Source: an uncultured Bacilli bacterium (GTDB lineage: Bacteria; Bacillota_I; Bacilli_A; RF39; UBA660). Taken from it: a stretch of DNA of 64,000 bases. The translations under genes were made by a program, and so were the position numbers. The stretch's first letter is position 1, and each line of letters starts with the position of its first letter. This document shows, one piece after another, positions 61,753-64,000 of the stretch. The notes under the pieces are model-generated. The model worked only from the letters and a program-made list of their open reading frames with translations. It was not told the origin of the DNA and did no database searches. The DNA lies in assembly GCA_944331895.1 (NCBI GenBank), contig CALVIX010000003.1:1-64000 (forward strand), given 5' to 3'.

Positions 61753-61778
61753 TAAAAAAAGAATCCGAAGATTCTTTT
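61753..61778 (-). terminator. terminator of tuf
   Basis: Minus strand AAGAATC pairs with GATTCTT around the stable tetraloop TTCG, then seven Ts. Confidence 0.85.
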
Positions 61779-61785
61779 TGTTTTA

Positions 61786-62970
61786 TTATTCAACGATTTC
61801 AGAAACGTTTCCAGCACCAACTGTACGTCCACCTTCACGGATTGAGAATTTCGTTCCGTTTTCGATAGCGATTGAGCTGATTAACTCTACTGTCATTTCT
61901 ACGTTGTCTCCTGGCATTACCATTTCTACTCCTGCTGGTAACTCGATTACTCCAGTTACGTCAGTTGTACGGAAATAGAATTGTGGACGGTAATTTGAGA
62001 AGAATGGAGTATGACGTCCACCTTCTTCTTTGCTAAGTACATAAACTTGAGCTTTGAATTTCTTGTGTGGAGTCACTGAACCTGGTTTAGCTAATACTTG
62101 ACCACGTTCTACATCTTCACGAGCAATACCACGTAATAATACTCCGGCATTATCTCCTGCTTCTGCATAGTCTAATTGTTTACGGAACATTTCAATTCCT
62201 GTAACAACAGATTTTTGAGTTGGTTTAATACCAACGATTTCAACTTCGTCGTTAAGTTTTAATTGTCCACGTTCTACACGACCTGTAACAACAGTTCCAC
62301 GTCCTGTAATTGTGAATACATCCTCAATTGGCATTAAGAATGGTTTGTCAGTATCACGAGCTGGAGTTTCGATCCAGTTATCAACTGCATCCATAAGTTC
62401 GTTGATAGCTCCAGTCCATTTTTCATCACCTTCAAGAGCTTTTAAAGCAGATCCACGGATGATTGGAGTGTTATCTCCATCGTATCCATATTCGCTTAAT
62501 AACTCACGAATTTCCATTTCAACTAAGTCTAATAATTCTTCATCATCTACCATATCACATTTGTTCATGAATACAACCATGCGAGGTACTCCAACTTGAC
62601 GTGATAATAAGATGTGTTCACGAGTTTGGGCCATAGGTCCATCAGTTGCAGCAATAACTAAGATTGCTCCGTCCATTTGAGCAGCACCTGTGATCATGTT
62701 CTTTACATAATCGGCGTGTCCTGGACAGTCTACGTGAGCGTAGTGACGTTTGTCAGTACGGTATTCAACGTGAGCAGTGTTAATTGTAATTCCACGTTCT
62801 CTTTCTTCTGGTGCCTTATCGATATCAGCATATCCTTCGAATTGAGCATATCCTTTATCAGATAATACTTTTGTAATAGCAGCAGTTAAAGTAGTTTTAC
62901 CGTGGTCAACGTGTCCGATTGTACCAATATTAACGTGTGGTAACGAACGGTCAAATTTTTCTTTTGCCAT
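61786..62970 (-). CDS. tuf: elongation factor Tu
   Basis: GTPase that delivers aminoacyl-tRNA to the ribosome. The 394-aa protein has GTP loop [23 protein letters not shown] (switch I), DCPGHADY (switch II), [12 protein letters not shown] and the domain II/III sequence. Very even codon use and a strong ribosome site (AAGGAGG) fit high expression. Downstream of fusA as in the str operon, with its own promoter in the gap. Confidence 0.98.
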   Translation of the reverse strand: MAKEKFDRSLPHVNIGTIGHVDHGKTTLTAAITKVLSDKGYAQFEGYADIDKAPEERERGITINTAHVEYRTDKRHYAHVDCPGHADYVKNMITGAAQMDGAILVIAATDGPMAQTREHILLSRQVGVPRMVVFMNKCDMVDDEELLDLVEMEIRELLSEYGYDGDNTPIIRGSALKALEGDEKWTGAINELMDAVDNWIETPARDTDKPFLMPIEDVFTITGRGTVVTGRVERGQLKLNDEVEIVGIKPTQKSVVTGIEMFRKQLDYAEAGDNAGVLLRGIAREDVERGQVLAKPGSVTPHKKFKAQVYVLSKEEGGRHTPFFSNYRPQFYFRTTDVTGVIELPAGVEMVMPGDNVEMTVELISSIAIENGTKFSIREGGRTVGAGNVSEIVE

Positions 62971-63005
62971 AATAATTTCCTCCTTATATTTAACTTACAT
63001 ATTAT

Positions 63006-63034
63006 ATTTTATATGAACTCATGAGAAATATCAA
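63006..63034 (-). promoter_or_regulatory. promoter of tuf
   Basis: Minus-strand TTGATA (63029-63034), 17-base spacer, TAAAAT (63006-63011) in the fusA-tuf gap. Confidence 0.7.
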
Positions 63035-63071
63035 GCATTTTTCATGAATTTATATCGAATTATTGGAAACC

Positions 63072-63099
63072 TTTGGAAAAAGGAACCCCCTTTTCCAAA
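63072..63099 (-). terminator. hairpin after fusA (no T-run)
   Basis: TTTGGAAAA pairs with the TTTTCCAAA arm around a C-rich loop directly after the fusA stop. No poly-T follows, so it may slow RNA decay or partly stop transcription before tuf. Confidence 0.5.
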
Positions 63100-64000
63100 T
63101 TAGTTTTGGCTTCCACCATTTTTCTTGATGATCTCTTCTGCAATGTTCTTTGGTACTTCTTCATAATGATCGAATACCATTGTAAATTGTCCACGTCCTT
63201 GCGTGTTAGAACGTAAGCTTGTTGCGTATCCAAACATCTCTGCAAGTGGCACTGTAGCATTGATTGCAAGTGCATTTCCACGTGATTCTTGACCAAGTGG
63301 ACGTCCACGACGTGAAGTAATGTCTCCCATAACATTTCCAAGATATTCATCTGGAACAATGACTTGTACTTTCATGATTGGTTCCAAAAGTACTGGAGCA
63401 CATTTTTTCTTTGCTTCTTTTAATGCTAATGAAGCAGCAACTTTATATGCCATTTCTGATGAATCGACATCATGGTAAGAACCATCGAATAATGTTGCTT
63501 TAACGTCTACCATAGGGTATCCAGCAAGCACACCTGTCTTCATTGCATCTTGAAGTCCTTTATCTGTTACTGGAATGTATTCACGAGGAACGACTCCACC
63601 AACAACAGCATCAACGAACTCATATCCTTTATCTGGGTTTGGTTCAAACTTGATCCATACGTGTCCATATTGTCCACGTCCTCCAGATTGTTTAATGTAC
63701 TTACCTTCACACTCAGCAGCTTGCGTGATTGTCTCACGGTAAGATACTTGTGGTTGACCAATGTTAGCTTCTACACCAAATTCTCTTTTCATACGGTCAA
63801 CGATGATATCAAGGTGTAACTCACCCATTCCAGCGATGATCGTCTGTCCAGTTTCATGGTTTGTACTAGCTCTAAATGTTGGATCCTCTTCACTTAATTT
63901 CTGTAAAGCAATTCCCATCTTGTCTTGGTCACCTTTAGATTTTGGTTCTACTGCAAGTTCGATAACTGGTTCTGGGAATTCCATTGATTCCAAAATAACA
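63100..64000 (-). CDS. fusA: elongation factor G, 3' part (cut by the window edge)
   Basis: Translocation GTPase, of which only the C-terminal ~300 residues are in the window. Recognisable blocks: [41 protein letters not shown] (domain III), [14 protein letters not shown] (domain IV start), [20 protein letters not shown], and [26 protein letters not shown] near the end in ~20-residue pieces, then [14 protein letters not shown]. The frame stays open to base 64000 and the start lies outside. It is followed by tuf. GTPase motifs are not visible here because they lie beyond the edge. Confidence 0.96.
   Translation of the reverse strand, partial: VILESMEFPEPVIELAVEPKSKGDQDKMGIALQKLSEEDPTFRASTNHETGQTIIAGMGELHLDIIVDRMKREFGVEANIGQPQVSYRETITQAAECEGKYIKQSGGRGQYGHVWIKFEPNPDKGYEFVDAVVGGVVPREYIPVTDKGLQDAMKTGVLAGYPMVDVKATLFDGSYHDVDSSEMAYKVAASLALKEAKKKCAPVLLEPIMKVQVIVPDEYLGNVMGDITSRRGRPLGQESRGNALAINATVPLAEMFGYATSLRSNTQGRGQFTMVFDHYEEVPKNIAEEIIKKNGGSQN

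Noticed and set aside
62312-62599. 95-aa plus-strand reading frame
   Set aside because: Antisense to tuf; open only because of strong codon bias in that gene.

Overview
This window is a chromosomal segment of a low-GC, cell-walled Firmicute of the Bacilli type. TGA, TAA and TAG all work as stops (DedA and the GH25 lysozyme end in TGA), so this is not the Mycoplasma code. Gene order matches Bacillus in several places: alaS-ireB(yrzL)-ruvX(yrrK)-yrzB-mltG(yrrL)-trmR(yrrM)-trhP1(yrrN)-trhP2(yrrO)-greA, gpsB followed directly by rnpB, gerE next to gerM, and fusA before tuf. Compact versions of housekeeping enzymes (AlaRS without its C-terminal domains, ThrS without TGS) and very short intergenic gaps suggest a streamlined genome, perhaps an uncultured gut Bacilli lineage near Erysipelotrichales/RF39. 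That placement is inference. Most genes lie on the minus strand.

Layout. 1-4.6 kb: two doubtful small reading frames, a low-molecular-weight phosphatase, an HD hydrolase, mscL (apparently with an ACG start) and DedA. 4.7-10.5 kb: a DEAD-box helicase and gltX are convergent, separated by a UvrD-like helicase gene bracketed by two copies of one 28-bp terminator sequence; gltX has a T-box leader. 10.5-20.1 kb: GH25 lysozyme, tRNA-Ser, pepC, recA with a LexA-like box, pgsA, rodZ, rnpB, gpsB, a 32-codon gene, a pilin with an FGE/C-type-lectin-like domain, and thrS with a second T-box. 20.1-26.5 kb: ZIP transporter, membrane protein, LCP ligase, tRNA-Cys, then a sporulation-type group (spoIIIAH-like, gerE, gerM) and tRNA-Arg. 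26.5-31.2 kb: a FemAB transferase and an operon of TasA/camelysin-like surface proteins with a SipW-type signal peptidase and a DUF5305-like protein. 31.2-39.6 kb: ldh, miaB, a degenerate RNase J, an MBOAT/DHHW acyl-transfer pair, and an HExxH protein. 39.6-51.8 kb: tig, greA, the wobble-uridine modification genes and the alaS operon, a nucleotide-kinase-like protein, an AI-2E family permease, GNAT and frr. 51.8-64 kb: twin GT2 glycosyltransferases, priA, a second HExxH protein, eno, murD, a second FemAB, tuf and the 3' part of fusA.

How it fits together. Translation and tRNA biology dominate (three aminoacyl-tRNA synthetases, two under tRNA-sensing T-boxes; MiaB; the TrhP/TrmR pathway to 5-methoxyuridine; RRF; EF-Tu; EF-G; RNase P RNA). 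Envelope building is the second theme (MurD, MltG, GpsB, RodZ, LCP, two FemAB enzymes, MBOAT/DHHW, GT2 pair, SipW operon). Points deserving attention are the 28-bp repeat around the UvrD gene, a LexA-like palindrome inside the trhP promoter, the ACG start of mscL, the sporulation genes, the SipW operon and the pilin-lectin fusion. No transposase, integrase, reverse transcriptase, rRNA or CRISPR array was seen.
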